From: Microbacterium sp. 67-17
Lineage (GTDB): Bacteria > Actinomycetota > Actinomycetes > Actinomycetales > Microbacteriaceae
NCBI RefSeq assembly: GCF_001898325.1
Contig: NZ_MKTR01000002.1
Location: 124,001 to 188,000 of the forward strand
Length of the DNA stretch: 64,000 nt
Reading direction: 5' to 3'
Made by a program: the position numbers and the translations under genes. A model generated the notes under the pieces. It was not told the origin of the DNA. It saw only the letters and a list, made by a program, of their open reading frames with translations, and did not search any database. Of the stretch, positions 63,360 through 64,000 are shown one piece after another (the first letter of the stretch is position 1; the number at the start of each line of letters is the position of its first letter).

Positions 63360-64000
63360 GCCGCGACCTCCGCATCGATCGCGCCGAGGCGCTGGGTCCA
63401 ACCCGGCGCCTGAATGACGACGGGGAAGCTGCTTCCGTTGTGCGCGGTGACGACGACGCGTTCCTGCGCATCCATCAGCACGATTGCGGCGGTGGCGCCG
63501 GCGGTCTCGATGAGGTCAATGAGGGCTGCGCGGACGCCCGCGGCGGCGCCGAGTCTGCGGGACAAGTCCGCGCTGCGCCGCGCGAGTTGTCGCGTGATGG
63601 AAGCCTCGCCCGAGCCCGAGCAGAGCACACCGAAGCGATCGTCTGTCCAGAAGCCGGCGCCGACGATGCACGAGTCGCCGACGCGTCCGGGGAGCTTGCC
63701 GACCAGGCCGCCCGTGCTCGAGGCGCTGCTGACAGAGCCAGCCGCATCCAGCGTGAGGCATCCGATCGTTTCGGTCGGCACACGTCGGCCGGTGAACACG
63801 CTCTGTTGAGAGTCCCCGAGCTCGATGAGCGCTGCCTGCTGTTCCTGCGTGACGAGGTCCTCGGGAAGGATCCCGTGCGCGCGTGCGTACGAGGCCGCGG
63901 CATCGCCAACCAGCAGTGCGACGTTTCGCTCCTGCAGAAGAAGGTGGGCGAGCCGGGCGGGGTTGCGCAGTCCCGGCACGGCGCCGACGCCGACCGAACG
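63356..64000 (-). CDS. Isoaspartyl peptidase/L-asparaginase (Ntn, T2 family), 5' end outside window
   Basis: The visible 214 residues are the C-terminal two thirds of a plant-type asparaginase. The autocleavage/nucleophile region TIGCLTLDAAGSVSSASSTGG (Thr just before IG) and KLPGRVGDSCIVGAGF are diagnostic; upstream GAVPGLRNPARLAHLLL continues to the window edge, so the ATG lies beyond 64000. Members hydrolyse isoaspartyl dipeptides, asparagine or N-glycosylasparagine. As the first visible gene of the operon it suggests an amide-linked or Asn-linked substrate. Confidence 0.85.
   Translation of the reverse strand, partial: RSVGVGAVPGLRNPARLAHLLLQERNVALLVGDAAASYARAHGILPEDLVTQEQQAALIELGDSQQSVFTGRRVPTETIGCLTLDAAGSVSSASSTGGLVGKLPGRVGDSCIVGAGFWTDDRFGVLCSGSGEASITRQLARRSADLSRRLGAAAGVRAALIDLIETAGATAAIVLMDAQERVVVTAHNGSSFPVVIQAPGWTQRLGAIDAEVAA

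Overview
The window is high-GC actinobacterial DNA. The codon habits (frequent gatgcc and gcatcc), the F420 and coproporphyrin-type heme genes and the family content suggest a soil or plant-associated Microbacteriaceae, most likely Microbacterium. No rRNA, tRNA, CRISPR array, IS element or phage module was seen. Most genes sit in tight operons with 1-10 nt stop/start overlaps.

Left third (1-28.6 kb): this looks like a funnel for lignin- and plant-derived aromatics. On the minus strand, metF, purU and a LigM-type tetrahydrofolate-dependent O-demethylase (cut by the window edge) form a C1 module that would strip methoxyl groups from vanillate-like acids and recycle the folate. A MarR regulator and an aldehyde dehydrogenase lie beside it. 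On the plus strand (4659-14548) a nine-gene operon combines a split transketolase, a zinc dehydrogenase, a sugar-type ABC importer, an SDR, a TIM-barrel isomerase and a vanillin/benzaldehyde-type aldehyde dehydrogenase. No sugar kinase is present. An MFS exporter-type gene and a gene graveyard (truncated SDR, LivK and LivM fragments) follow. From 17380 to 22556 comes a hydroxycinnamate beta-oxidative deacetylation set: CoA ligase, MaoC hydratase, amidohydrolase, SDR and an acyl-CoA dehydrogenase. Its MarR regulator is next, then pobA (4-hydroxybenzoate to protocatechuate) with an IclR regulator, a quinone-reductase-like gene, a succinate-semialdehyde-type dehydrogenase and a second purU.

Middle (28.6-48.9 kb): a POT peptide transporter, a lone condensation-fold protein, an alpha/beta hydrolase + GNAT + NSAR/OSBS group, lipoproteins, an LLM oxidoreductase, glycyl-tRNA synthetase, an anchored lipase, a Drr-type ABC pair whose ATPase gene is frameshifted, a SARP/AfsR-type regulator, an HhH-GPD protein, and a split heme locus (hemG/hemY and hemD around three small envelope genes). 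Five copies of a ~60 bp GC-rich palindromic element occupy three intergenic sites (28.6, 30.2 and 33.3 kb).

Right third (48.8-64 kb): a four-gene overlapping F420 operon (cofC, fgd, a BVMO-like gene and fbiC). The CofH half of FbiC lacks its radical-SAM cysteines. It is followed, after a 250 bp gap, by a ~9.4 kb minus-strand operon with a second sugar-type ABC importer, an Ntn-type asparaginase, a PPOX-fold flavoprotein, an SDR, an M20 hydrolase and a tandem pair of amidohydrolases, one of them without metal ligands. Its substrate is unknown.
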